Of a DNA stretch of 64,000 bases, positions 9,273 through 17,976 are shown piece by piece. Source of the DNA: Xanthomonas bromi (GTDB taxonomy: Bacteria; Pseudomonadota; Gammaproteobacteria; Xanthomonadales; Xanthomonadaceae); assembly GCF_900092025.1 (NCBI RefSeq), contig NZ_FLTX01000023.1, forward strand, positions 110,562 through 174,561, read 5' to 3'. The translations under genes and the position numbers were made by a program. Within the stretch, counting starts at the first letter, position 1; each line of letters begins with the position of its first letter. Below the pieces are notes generated by a model. It was not told the origin of the DNA and ran no database searches. It saw nothing but the letters and a program-made list of their open reading frames with translations.

Positions 9273-11426
9273 ATGCGTATTGGTCCTTCGCAACTGTCCG
9301 TCCCGCCCGCCGCCACCTTGGCAACGCCCACGCACGCCACTCCAAGCGCGCCGATGAACGTGCCGCACCTGCCCGGCGGCAACCAGCCACCCGGAACGCG
9401 CCCGCGTCGCCGTGCCGCCACGTTGCCGCCTCTGGTGCCGTTGCCCGACAGCGCGATGACCGGCAAGCAGGCGCTGGTGGCGCTCGACGGAGAATTCTCC
9501 GAGCAGCGCCTGGCCGAGGTGCAGGCCAGACAGGTCACCGTGCAAGCCGCGCAAAGCACGCTTTCCAAGCATCTCGCGCAGGCGGGCACGGCGCGGAAAA
9601 GGGATAGCATCGCGGAACGCTTTGCCGCCGGAACATTGCAGCCCGTCTACCTGGATAGCGCCGCGTTCGCCGCCATGGCGCGTGGCCTACCTGGTCGCGC
9701 ACGCGCAGCGGCAAGCCCGGTGCTGGTCGATGCGGAACACGGCCGCATCATCTTCGATCTGAAACGCGCGTTTGCGCCTGGCGACACCTTCAGTGATGCA
9801 GCGCTCACGGCGCTCAGCAAGGTGCTGGATCTGCCCGGCCAAGGGCTGAACAATCCCGACTGGCTGGTGCCCGCGCCGCCGTCGCGGGCGGCGCGCCGGA
9901 AAACCGTGCAGATCCCGCAGTATCGGGGACATCAGATCCCCACCCAAGATGGCGGCGCCGGGTTTTACAAGCCCGACGATCATCGTCTGCTTGAAGGCAA
10001 GAACAAGGAAGTACAGGAACACCTCAAGACGATCGTGCACGAGAACTATCTGCGTGCCGACAGCACGAAGGCGATCGGCAAGGACGTCATGGTCCATCGA
10101 GGGTTGTACGACCTTCGCCATGGCATTCCGGAAAATTCGCTCTCTGCAATCGATAACGCGTATGCGCAGGGCTACCGCACCCTGGAACTGGACGTCGGGG
10201 TGAGCGCGGACGGCGTGCCGATGCTGTTCCACGACTTCACCGTGGGCCGAACGCTGGACCATCCAGATAACCGCCTGATGGCCGACATGCCGTACGCCGA
10301 ACTGCGCGATCAACCCCTCGTGATTCGTAATCCCGTGGATGGCAATTTCGTCAAGACCGATCAACGCCTCGTCAGCATCGATCAGGTGCTGCGGCATGTG
10401 ATGGGGACCAAACCCGGCATGTCGATCGTGCTGGACTGCAAGGAGCACATGCCCGAGGACGTCGCCCTGATGCTGCTGAGTCAACCGCAGATGCTTCCGT
10501 TCACGGCCATCAAGGTGTATTCGAGCGCCTACAAGGGCGGATTCGATCAACTGTTTTCAAATTTGTGCAAGCGCCTGCAGATCAACCCGCTGCATTCCAG
10601 CGACGAACCGCGGCGTCGCAAGCTCAGGAACGATCTCAGCAAGATCAAGGTCGTGCCGATCCTGGCGCAGCCCCACATTGAAAACCCGCAGATGCGCAGC
10701 GCCTTCCCCGGCGACGACAGCGTCAGCGGCTTGGCCGATACCGCAACCGGCTGGATGCAAAGCTGGAATGGCATGCATCCGGTGATCGCAGAGGCCATGG
10801 TTGCCCACCCGGATAGCAAAGCCGGCAAGGCCATGCAGGAAACCAACGCACGCCTGCAGCAGCCGGGTTCGGGCTATGAGGACGCCGCGTTCAGTGCCGC
10901 CTACCGGTTCGAGGACTTTTCGGTGGCGAAGTCCGATGGAGAGCGTCAATACTTCACCTGGGGGATATTCGGCGAGATCAATCCGGTGGCCGAAGACGGA
11001 TTCGAGCCGAAACGCGGGACCGCTGGGGCATTTCGCGATCAGGGCGACAGCGTGCTCACCGATGAGCCTAACGAAGAGGTGCTGGCACTGCGCGAAAACC
11101 GCACGCTGCCACGCGGGCACACCGGTGTGGAGGTGAACACTCCACCCGGAACGGTCATCGACACGCAGCGCGATGCCGCGCTTGCCACCTTGCGTCGCCA
11201 GGAGTTCACCGCGAGGCAGCAGCAGTCGTTGGACAAACCGAGCATCGATGCAGTGCGCGAAGGGGCGCGCCTAGATCGCGGTGCTGCTGCGCAGCTGAGG
11301 CCGGAAGCACGCGCGGCCATCGACAAGCGTGCTGAAACGCTCGGCTTACTCACCGAACACTATCGCGGCGCGCCCGTGAGCCATTACCTCAACGAGCAGG
11401 CCAAGAACGCCGAGCCGGATGAATGA
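9273..11426 (+). CDS. Probable type III effector with a glycerophosphodiester phosphodiesterase domain
   Basis: The start is the ATG at 9273, preceded by GGAG. The 717-residue product has no Sec signal; its first 60 residues are rich in Ser, Pro, Thr and Ala, like Xanthomonas type III secretion signals. The catalytic core of GDPD enzymes is intact: HRG at 275-277, PENS at 286-289, E305-L-D307, and HD at 320-321, then an acidic LDCKEH strand replacing the usual EIK. Flanking regions (about 1-270 and 480-717) match nothing I know and are largely polar. A perfect PIP box upstream supports HrpX control. GDPD enzymes hydrolyse glycerophosphodiesters, so a lipid or headgroup target in the plant is inferred. 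Composition matches the genome, with no sign of recent transfer. Confidence 0.72.
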   Translation: MRIGPSQLSVPPAATLATPTHATPSAPMNVPHLPGGNQPPGTRPRRRAATLPPLVPLPDSAMTGKQALVALDGEFSEQRLAEVQARQVTVQAAQSTLSKHLAQAGTARKRDSIAERFAAGTLQPVYLDSAAFAAMARGLPGRARAAASPVLVDAEHGRIIFDLKRAFAPGDTFSDAALTALSKVLDLPGQGLNNPDWLVPAPPSRAARRKTVQIPQYRGHQIPTQDGGAGFYKPDDHRLLEGKNKEVQEHLKTIVHENYLRADSTKAIGKDVMVHRGLYDLRHGIPENSLSAIDNAYAQGYRTLELDVGVSADGVPMLFHDFTVGRTLDHPDNRLMADMPYAELRDQPLVIRNPVDGNFVKTDQRLVSIDQVLRHVMGTKPGMSIVLDCKEHMPEDVALMLLSQPQMLPFTAIKVYSSAYKGGFDQLFSNLCKRLQINPLHSSDEPRRRKLRNDLSKIKVVPILAQPHIENPQMRSAFPGDDSVSGLADTATGWMQSWNGMHPVIAEAMVAHPDSKAGKAMQETNARLQQPGSGYEDAAFSAAYRFEDFSVAKSDGERQYFTWGIFGEINPVAEDGFEPKRGTAGAFRDQGDSVLTDEPNEEVLALRENRTLPRGHTGVEVNTPPGTVIDTQRDAALATLRRQEFTARQQQSLDKPSIDAVREGARLDRGAAAQLRPEARAAIDKRAETLGLLTEHYRGAPVSHYLNEQAKNAEPDE

Positions 11427-11777
11427 CGGCGGCGCAATGATTCGTTGCTGACAGGCGCCGTCCTGTTGCCGGATCTTCGCTTGGGCAGCATAACCGGAGG
11501 GAGAAGGCGGCGCTGGTGGCGACGGAGACGGCTCCATCAACGCTCAGCTGTCGGTGTAACGCATTCTCGTTCTTGTCGGGTCCAGCACCGCAGCGAAGCG
11601 CTCCGGCGCGGACGTGCATCGCACTGCCGATGCGCGTGCGTCTGCGGTCCAGTGGACCGCAGACGCTCAGGCAGTCGCCGCCGCACTCCATGTCTGCCGA
11701 TGTGCATGCCCTTACACGAGGAGCGTGGCGTTCGCCGCGGCGCCGACTGCCGGCCTGCCCCTTTGCATCCTGCCGCG
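11427..11777. other. Convergent intergenic region with one strong hairpin
   Basis: The stretch separates the 3' ends of the GDPD effector gene and the exonuclease gene. Apart from the 13-bp inverted repeat listed separately I see no gene or motif. Confidence 0.6.
11638..11666. terminator. Perfect 13-bp hairpin between convergent genes
   Basis: GCGTCTGCGGTCC, a 3-base loop (AGT) and GGACCGCAGACGC form an uninterrupted stem. No T-run follows on either strand, so it is either a non-canonical bidirectional terminator or an mRNA-end stabiliser for the convergent genes ending at 11426 and 11778. Confidence 0.5.
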
Positions 11778-13610
11778 CTACGGCGCTTCCAGCACCGCAA
11801 CTACCTCTCGGTCCTGCGCTTCCACCGCCACCAGCCGCTGCATCAGCAGCGACAGCGTCACCACATCCTGGTGGTTGTGGTCGGCCACGCGGCGCAGGTT
11901 GCGCGCGCTGCCGCCGCGCAGATAGCTCAACCATGCCGCCGGCGCTTCGGAGCCGGGCAGGTCGTCTTCGCGGACTACGCGCAGCAGTTGCCGTTCGATG
12001 GTGGACAGCTTGCAGTTCTCCCAGGTGCCGCGATACCGGCGGCGTGTGGGGAACAGCAGGTCGACATGGTCCAGCGCAGAAATCGGGTCGCCGCGGCGCG
12101 CCAGCCGGTAGCGCGTCTTCAACAGTGGCGCGTCGTAGCAGCGGCCGTTGTAGCTGGACAACACCGTGCGCGGCGACAGCCAGCTGCGGAACAGATCGAG
12201 CATGGCGCTTTCGGCCGCCATCGTGGACATCATCAACTGACGCACGCGCAGGCCGCTGCCTTGCACGGCATCGACGTGCCAATCGGCCACCCCGATCATG
12301 AAGGCGCGCGTGCCGGTACCGCCGGCAAGGCCGGTGGTTTCGGTGTCGAAGAACAGCAGGTCCAGCGGATCGACCGCATCCTCGCGTTTGGCGAAGGCCA
12401 GCGAGAGCGCTTCGCCGGGAATCGGCTGCGGCAGGAACGCTTCGATCAACTGCAGGCCCGGTGCGATCTCGTTGCCAGGGAGATAACGGTCGGTGGATGG
12501 CGCGCGCAGCGGCGCGTGCGCCGACACCGCGCGCTCGCGCAGGCCGATCATCTTGCGCAAACCGGCGATCTCGGTGCGTCGCTGCGCCGCCGGTGCCGGC
12601 GACATCGATGCCGCCGAGGGTGCCGTTGTGCTACGCGCTGTTGGCCAACGGCTTGCGATCTCCGCATCCACGGCGACGATTGCATCGGCATCGGTATCGA
12701 CATCTGACGGCACCGCCGGTCTGTGGCGCACATCGTGCTCTACCCACGCAAATACCGATGTGTCGCGCGCAGGCGGTGCAGCGGAGGGCGACGGCAAGGT
12801 GCGGCGCGTCAGCGTCGGGGCGGCGGCCTGTGCGCGTACATCGTGCGAGCGGCCGGTCACGCCACCATCGCGTGCAGGCGCTGTAGCGCGCGCAGGTGCG
12901 CGTGCAGCAGGTGACACGGCGCTGGACACCGCTGCCCGCTGCGCACGCGTCGGCAGCGCTGCATCGTCCTTGCGCGCTGCAGGCGTCAACCCGCCAACCT
13001 GACGGCGGAGCAGGCGCAGACGTTCCGCGCTGACGCCGGAGGCGCTTCCAGGTGCAGGCGTTGCCCGGTCCTGCGTTGGCGGCGTCGCCGCCGGCGGGGC
13101 GATGTCGGTAGCCATGTGCGCACCGCTTGCATGCGTACCGCCTGAGATAGCGCCAACCGCCGTTGTCTCAACGGCTGCTCGCTTGAGCAATGCCGGCTGC
13201 GTCTGTGGCGCAGACGGCTTGGTCGCGCGCGCGCTCGCCCATGCCGGCGCCACATCGTTCACGTCGCTCTGCGTGATCGTCGGCGTAGCGACGCGCAAGG
13301 TTTCAACACGGTGCGCCGCATCCGCCAGACGTGGCTCATTCGACAACGGCAAGGCCGGCGCACACGCGGGCACATCGGCCGCAGCAGACGTTGCTGCCGC
13401 TGGCGCCATCGGCGAAGACGATGTGCCCGGCCTGGCTGCATCAACAGCTGTTTGCGGTATCTCACGCACAAGCGCGGGATCGGCACCTTTCGCACGCGCC
13501 GCTGCTGCACCTTGCAGTGCATCGCTGTCAGCAACCACTGCGGGCGCAGGCACATCCGCATGCCCGGCCTGCCGCCGCAGCAAGCGCAGACGGTCCGCAC
13601 TCACACTCAT
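11778..13610 (-). CDS. mrfB: RNase H-like 3'-5' exonuclease, MrfB family, with long disordered N-terminus
   Basis: The C-terminal 200 residues are a DnaQ/RNase H-like exonuclease domain: LLFFDTETTGLAGG near residue 420 supplies the DxE metal ligands, SSYNGRCYDAPLLK the ExoII region, and DHNHQDVVTLSLL the last Asp. The domain matches Bacillus MrfB (YprB), the exonuclease that works with helicase MrfA in repair of mitomycin C damage. Unlike the 413-residue Bacillus protein this one has 610 residues, because of a roughly 330-residue Ala/Pro/Thr-rich, probably disordered N-terminus. Within it the motif RLRLLRRQ occurs twice (residues 2-15 and about 190-205). The ATG overlaps the stop of mrfA (ATGA), indicating translational coupling. 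Confidence 0.78.
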   Translation of the reverse strand: MSVSADRLRLLRRQAGHADVPAPAVVADSDALQGAAAARAKGADPALVREIPQTAVDAARPGTSSSPMAPAAATSAAADVPACAPALPLSNEPRLADAAHRVETLRVATPTITQSDVNDVAPAWASARATKPSAPQTQPALLKRAAVETTAVGAISGGTHASGAHMATDIAPPAATPPTQDRATPAPGSASGVSAERLRLLRRQVGGLTPAARKDDAALPTRAQRAAVSSAVSPAARAPARATAPARDGGVTGRSHDVRAQAAAPTLTRRTLPSPSAAPPARDTSVFAWVEHDVRHRPAVPSDVDTDADAIVAVDAEIASRWPTARSTTAPSAASMSPAPAAQRRTEIAGLRKMIGLRERAVSAHAPLRAPSTDRYLPGNEIAPGLQLIEAFLPQPIPGEALSLAFAKREDAVDPLDLLFFDTETTGLAGGTGTRAFMIGVADWHVDAVQGSGLRVRQLMMSTMAAESAMLDLFRSWLSPRTVLSSYNGRCYDAPLLKTRYRLARRGDPISALDHVDLLFPTRRRYRGTWENCKLSTIERQLLRVVREDDLPGSEAPAAWLSYLRGGSARNLRRVADHNHQDVVTLSLLMQRLVAVEAQDREVVAVLEAP

Positions 13611-16102
13611 GCAAGTACGTCCAGCGCCAGATCGTCGTCCACCTGGGTGGCATGGCGTAGCGGTGCATCGGCATCGAACAACAGCGCCAGCACCGTCAGC
13701 GCCAATGACTTCGGCGATTCGCCCTTGCCCTCCTCGTGCGCGGCCAGCACCGGGCCCACGCAGGCCGGACAGCCCGCACTGCAATCGCAACGCCGCACCA
13801 ACTCGTCCGCGCGCTGCAGCAGTTCGGCCTGACGCAGCCACAGCGGCTCGCTCAAGCCCACGCCGCCGGGAAAGTTGTCGTACAGATACACCGTGGGTAC
13901 GAAGGCCTGCTGCAATTCCACCGCGCCTTGTTCGCCTTCTTCCACGCCGCGCAATTGCCCGCGCCCGGTCTGGTCGGCCACCGCGAACCACGCGCCATCG
14001 CCATTGCCGACCGCTTTTTGCAGGTCGCGTGCATCGGCCATCACCGCCACCGTGGCCACCACGTGGAGCGCATACGCCGCGCCCAAAAAGCCATCCAGCG
14101 CATCCTGCTTGGACGCGAACGCCTTGCCCAAGGTGGCCTGCGGCAACTGCCACCACACCGCGGTGGTGTGCAGCTCCTGGTCGGGCAGATTCACCGGCCC
14201 GTAGCCGATGTTTTCATGCGTGTAGTAGCGGATCTTCTTGTAGCCGGAGACACGCCGCACCACATGCACCTCGCCATGGTGCGAGTCGCCGCGCCCGGCC
14301 ACGCCGCCATCGAAGCGGTCCAGCACTTTCAGCTTGGTGTAGTCGATGCTGTCGGTGTAGTAGTCCACATGCGTGCGCGTCACGTACGCCTTGCGACCTT
14401 CCCAATCCAGTCGCTCCACTTGATACGGCGTGCTTTGCACCATGTGGATGGCGCCTTCGTACAAGGTGAGCGCGGCGGCCGAATAATCCACCTCGGCGAT
14501 GATCTGCTGCTTGCCGTCGCTCTTGTCCACCACCACGAAGTTGCCATCGGCCACCGAGCGCAGGCTCACCGCATTGGCCGGGTAGCTATCGGCGATCCAT
14601 TCCCAGCGATCGCCTTCCTGATGGATCACTTCGCTTTCGGCCAATGCCTCCAGAAACACCAGCGGGTCGATCGGCCCGAACGATTCGTCGGCAATGAACG
14701 GCAATTCGAACGCCGCGCAGCGGATGTGGTCGAACAGGATCAGCGGTTGATCGGGCGCAATGCGTGCGTGCTCGGGCGAGGCATCGGCAAAGAAATCCGG
14801 GTGCCGCACCACGTATTGGTCCAGCGGCTGCGAACTGGCCACCAGCACGCCCAGCGCCGGTTGCTGGCGCCGCCCGGCGCGGCCGAAGCGCTGCCAGGTG
14901 GCCGCCACGCTACCGGGGTAGCCATTGAGGATCACCACGTCCAGCGCGCCGATATCCACGCCCAGTTCCAGCGCAGAGGTGGACACGATGCCGTCGATAG
15001 TGCCCGCGCGCATCGCGCGCTCTACCTCGCGCCGCTCGGTGGGCAGGTAGCCGCCACGGTAGGCACGAATCCGCGCCGGCTTGCGCGGGTCGTGGTCGAA
15101 GATGTCTTTGAGGTATTTGGTCAGCACCTCCACCATCAGCCGCGTCTGCGCAAACACCAGCGTCTTCAGCCCGCTCTTGATGGCGATGCGCGCAATGCGG
15201 TTGCTCTGCGAACGCGCCGATGCGCGCAGGCCGAGATCGGCATTGACCACCGGCGGGTTCCACAACAGCACATGCTTGTCGCCGGTGGGCGCGCCGGATT
15301 CGGTGATGGCATGCACCTGTTCTTCGATCAAGGCCTGCGCGTGCGCATGCGGGTTGCCGATGGTGGCCGAGCACAGGATGAACTGCGGGTTGGCGCCGTA
15401 GAAGGCGCAGATGCGCTTGAGCCGGCGCAGCACGTTGGTGACGTGGCTGCCGAACACGCCGCGATAGGTATGGATCTCGTCGATCACCACATAGCGCAGG
15501 TTCTCGAAGAACTGCGCCCACTTGGTGTGATGCGGCAGGATCGCCTGATGCAGCATGTCCGGGTTGCTCACCACGATGTCGCCATGCAGGCGGATCGCCT
15601 GGCGCGCATCGCCGGGCGTGTCGCCGTCGAAGGTGAAGGCCTTCACCCCCAGCTCGCCGGCGCGGTTCAACTCCAGCAGCTCGGCCACCTGATCCTGCGC
15701 CAGCGCCTTGGTGGGGAACAGGTACAGCGCCTTGGCGCCGGCGGTCATCGCCGCGCTCACCACCGGCAGCGTGTAGCACAGCGATTTGCCCGACGCGGTA
15801 GGCGTCACGATCGCCACATGCTCGCCGCGCTGGGTCGCCGCCCACGCTTGTGCCTGGTGGCTGTAGAGCTGGCTGATGCCGCGCGCATGTAGCGCATCGG
15901 CCAGCGCGCTGGGCACATCATCGGGGATCGGCGCGTAGCGGCCCTCGCGCCTGGGCAGGGTGAAGCTGCCGGTGATGCGGTCGTGGTAGCGCCGTTCCAG
16001 GCGTTCGGTGAGCAACGCACCATCGCGGCTGGGCCGGCCATCGGTGGTGGCCAGTGCGCGTTCGGCGGTTTCGGTGCGGGGAGCGAGGGCAAACGGAGGC
16101 AT
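13607..16102 (-). CDS. mrfA: Superfamily 2 DNA helicase with DUF1998-type cysteine cluster, MrfA family
   Basis: The start at 16102 gives an 831-residue protein beginning MPPFALAPRT; longer in-frame extension upstream is not conserved in character. Helicase motifs are complete: Walker A TPTASGKS (about 100-107), DEIH box in VVIDEIHTYRG, SAT in LCSATIGNP, and motif VI QRFGRAGRRQQ. Near the C-terminus four cysteines in RRCDCSAGCPACVGP match the metal-binding cluster of B. subtilis MrfA. MrfA with MrfB excises mitomycin-type DNA lesions independently of UvrA in Bacillus; the same repair role is inferred here. It is first in the two-gene operon and overlaps mrfB by 4 bases. Confidence 0.83.
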   Translation of the reverse strand: MPPFALAPRTETAERALATTDGRPSRDGALLTERLERRYHDRITGSFTLPRREGRYAPIPDDVPSALADALHARGISQLYSHQAQAWAATQRGEHVAIVTPTASGKSLCYTLPVVSAAMTAGAKALYLFPTKALAQDQVAELLELNRAGELGVKAFTFDGDTPGDARQAIRLHGDIVVSNPDMLHQAILPHHTKWAQFFENLRYVVIDEIHTYRGVFGSHVTNVLRRLKRICAFYGANPQFILCSATIGNPHAHAQALIEEQVHAITESGAPTGDKHVLLWNPPVVNADLGLRASARSQSNRIARIAIKSGLKTLVFAQTRLMVEVLTKYLKDIFDHDPRKPARIRAYRGGYLPTERREVERAMRAGTIDGIVSTSALELGVDIGALDVVILNGYPGSVAATWQRFGRAGRRQQPALGVLVASSQPLDQYVVRHPDFFADASPEHARIAPDQPLILFDHIRCAAFELPFIADESFGPIDPLVFLEALAESEVIHQEGDRWEWIADSYPANAVSLRSVADGNFVVVDKSDGKQQIIAEVDYSAAALTLYEGAIHMVQSTPYQVERLDWEGRKAYVTRTHVDYYTDSIDYTKLKVLDRFDGGVAGRGDSHHGEVHVVRRVSGYKKIRYYTHENIGYGPVNLPDQELHTTAVWWQLPQATLGKAFASKQDALDGFLGAAYALHVVATVAVMADARDLQKAVGNGDGAWFAVADQTGRGQLRGVEEGEQGAVELQQAFVPTVYLYDNFPGGVGLSEPLWLRQAELLQRADELVRRCDCSAGCPACVGPVLAAHEEGKGESPKSLALTVLALLFDADAPLRHATQVDDDLALDVLA

Positions 16103-16223
16103 GCGGCAAGGGCTCCCAAAGAGGGAGATCAAACGAAAAGGAGGTCTCAGGGTATGAGACCGGCGCCCCCGCGCCCAGCCTGCCTCACTGAGCGGATTCA
16201 GCAAGCCGGGTATCCTTGCTGCC

Positions 16224-16257
16224 CCCACAGCGTCACAGCTGCCTTGCACGCTGTGGG
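16224..16257. repeat. 10-bp perfect inverted repeat upstream of the HlyIII gene
   Basis: CCCACAGCGT and ACGCTGTGGG are separated by 14 bases in the divergent region between mrfA and the HlyIII gene. The position, 24 bases before the GTG start at 16281, could be an operator or a 5'-leader hairpin. Confidence 0.45.
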
Positions 16258-16280
16258 ATCCCCCACATCGAAGAACCGCC

Positions 16281-16943
16281 GTGCCCGTGTCTGCCAACGT
16301 CACTGCTCCGCATTACAAATCCCTCTCCGCTCGCCGCGCCGATATTGCGGTACATGCCGCCGGTCTGTTCCTGGCCATCGTCGGCGGCGCCTGGATGGTG
16401 TGGCGCGCCCACGCCAACCAGACCATGCTGCTGGCCACCTGCATCTATGCGCTGGGGCTGCTGGTGATGTTCGCCTGTTCGGCCGCCTACAACTTCGCCC
16501 CGCCGCAGCGCCAACCGATGCTGCGCAAGTTCGACCACGCCGGCATCTTCGTCATGATCGCCGGCTCCTACACACCGTTTTTCCTGGTCGCGCTGGACGG
16601 CACCTGGCGCTGGACGATGATTGTCGGCGTCTGGTGCGTGGCCTTGTTCGGCGTGTTCGCCAAGTTGTGCCTGCCCGGCATCGCCAAGGGCTTCTGGGTG
16701 GCGATCTATCTGTTGCTTGGCTGGGCGGGCATTGTGGTGATCAACCAGATGATCGCCGGGCTGGACAGCGCGGTGCTCTGGCTCATCGCCGCTGGCGGCG
16801 CGTTCTACACTGTGGGCGTGGCGTTCTACGTGCGCAAATCCCTGGTGTACAACCGCGCCATCTGGCACGCCCACGTGCTGGGCGGCGCGTTGTCGCATTG
16901 GTACGCCATCTGGCTGTGCCTGCGGCCGTTGGGTGAGGTGTAG
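16281..16943 (+). CDS. HlyIII/PAQR-family integral membrane protein
   Basis: The 220-residue protein has seven hydrophobic segments and the family signature KFDHAGIFVMIAGSYTPFFL between segments 2 and 3, with histidines in the last segments (IWHAHVLGGALSHW). HlyIII proteins share the PAQR fold with zinc-dependent hydrolase-like sites; the hemolysin name is historical. In the first signature the usual SxxYH reads SAAYN, so one expected zinc-ligand histidine is asparagine. The GTG at 16281 is chosen because the protein then begins just ahead of the first membrane segment. It appears monocistronic. Confidence 0.82.
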   Translation: MPVSANVTAPHYKSLSARRADIAVHAAGLFLAIVGGAWMVWRAHANQTMLLATCIYALGLLVMFACSAAYNFAPPQRQPMLRKFDHAGIFVMIAGSYTPFFLVALDGTWRWTMIVGVWCVALFGVFAKLCLPGIAKGFWVAIYLLLGWAGIVVINQMIAGLDSAVLWLIAAGGAFYTVGVAFYVRKSLVYNRAIWHAHVLGGALSHWYAIWLCLRPLGEV

Positions 16944-17082
16944 GGTTGCAGCCAAGTGCGGCTGCGCCGTGCAGCGGACTTGACTGCGCCATCTCCGCCA
17001 CGCAAGGTGCAGGCTCCAAGGAGCAACACAGGTGCGGCGATGCGCAGTCTCGGCACATCCTGCACGCCAACAGGACAGCCCT

Positions 17083-17796
17083 ATGAAATTCGCCAGCATC
17101 GCGCTGACCGCACTCACTGCAGTGGTAGTCGGTCGCTGCACAAACGTGCCGCCGCCAACGCCACCTGAGCACGCACCCTCATCCATCGTGCCCACAGCGA
17201 AAGCGCGTACCGGCAGCGACAGCCCCGCAGCTCACAATGCGCCGCAGCCACCGGTTGCACGCATAACGCAGACGCATGCCGACATCGCGCCGTATCTCTG
17301 CCAGCCCGGCGCAGACGCTTGCGTTGCCGGCGGCCCGTTGCTGGCTAGCACGCAGGCAGAAGCGCACTGGCTGATCGCCCATGGCTACCCATCGCCTGCC
17401 GAGCACGCGCGCCTGGTCAGGATGGATCTGGCGCAGCTGCAGGCCGCATCGCAGGCGGGCAACCAGAGCGCGACAGTGCTCTATGGCACCAAGACCGCGC
17501 TCAGTGGTCGCTTCTACAGTGGCATAGCGATATTGCGCAAAGCCGCCACCACCGGAAACCTCTACGCCTACTACGGACTGTCCGAGGCCTACAACGGCGA
17601 TACACCGCAACAGAACCTGGCCGACAGCGCAGCGTATCTGCGGCTTGCCTATCTGCTCGGCGATCGCAAGGCATCGGCCGCGATTGCCGAAAGAGGCCTG
17701 AGCGACGCCGAAAACCTTGCCGCCGACGAACGTGCTGCCGTGCTGTACCAGACCTTCGCCAACTCCCCGCTCCCGACTCCGCGGCCATTTGAATGA
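17083..17796 (+). CDS. Exported protein with Sel1/TPR-like helices; damaged lipobox
   Basis: The ATG at 17083 opens a signal sequence, MKFASIALTALTAVVVGRCTN. The cysteine sits where a lipobox would be, but the residue before it is arginine instead of Gly/Ala, which should block or impair signal peptidase II processing. After a Pro/Thr/Ala-rich linker the C-terminal 150 residues look like short helical repeats (GNLYAYYGLSEAYNG, DSAAYLRLAYLLGD) of Sel1/TPR type, usually protein-interaction scaffolds. No function can be named. It follows the HlyIII gene by 140 bases on the same strand, with no shared role apparent. Confidence 0.6.
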   Translation: MKFASIALTALTAVVVGRCTNVPPPTPPEHAPSSIVPTAKARTGSDSPAAHNAPQPPVARITQTHADIAPYLCQPGADACVAGGPLLASTQAEAHWLIAHGYPSPAEHARLVRMDLAQLQAASQAGNQSATVLYGTKTALSGRFYSGIAILRKAATTGNLYAYYGLSEAYNGDTPQQNLADSAAYLRLAYLLGDRKASAAIAERGLSDAENLAADERAAVLYQTFANSPLPTPRPFE

Positions 17797-17976
17797 TGCG
17801 TGGTGGTGAGTGAGAGACTCCTGCGTTCGTCACAAATGCAGGGCGGCGCACATCGCATGCGCTACCAGCAAATGATTCGGTAGCACGCCAGGGCGAGAGC
17901 TGCAGTCGTGCAAGCGACCCACAGCATGCAAGCATCTCCGGCGCGCAGGCCCGCAGCAGTGCAGGCCTGCCAGACA

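Noticed and set aside
13736..15892. 718-codon open frame on the plus strand opposite mrfA
   Set aside because: It is antisense to a complete, motif-rich helicase; the translation is Arg/His/Gln-rich and has no domains. Long antisense frames are expected at this GC content.
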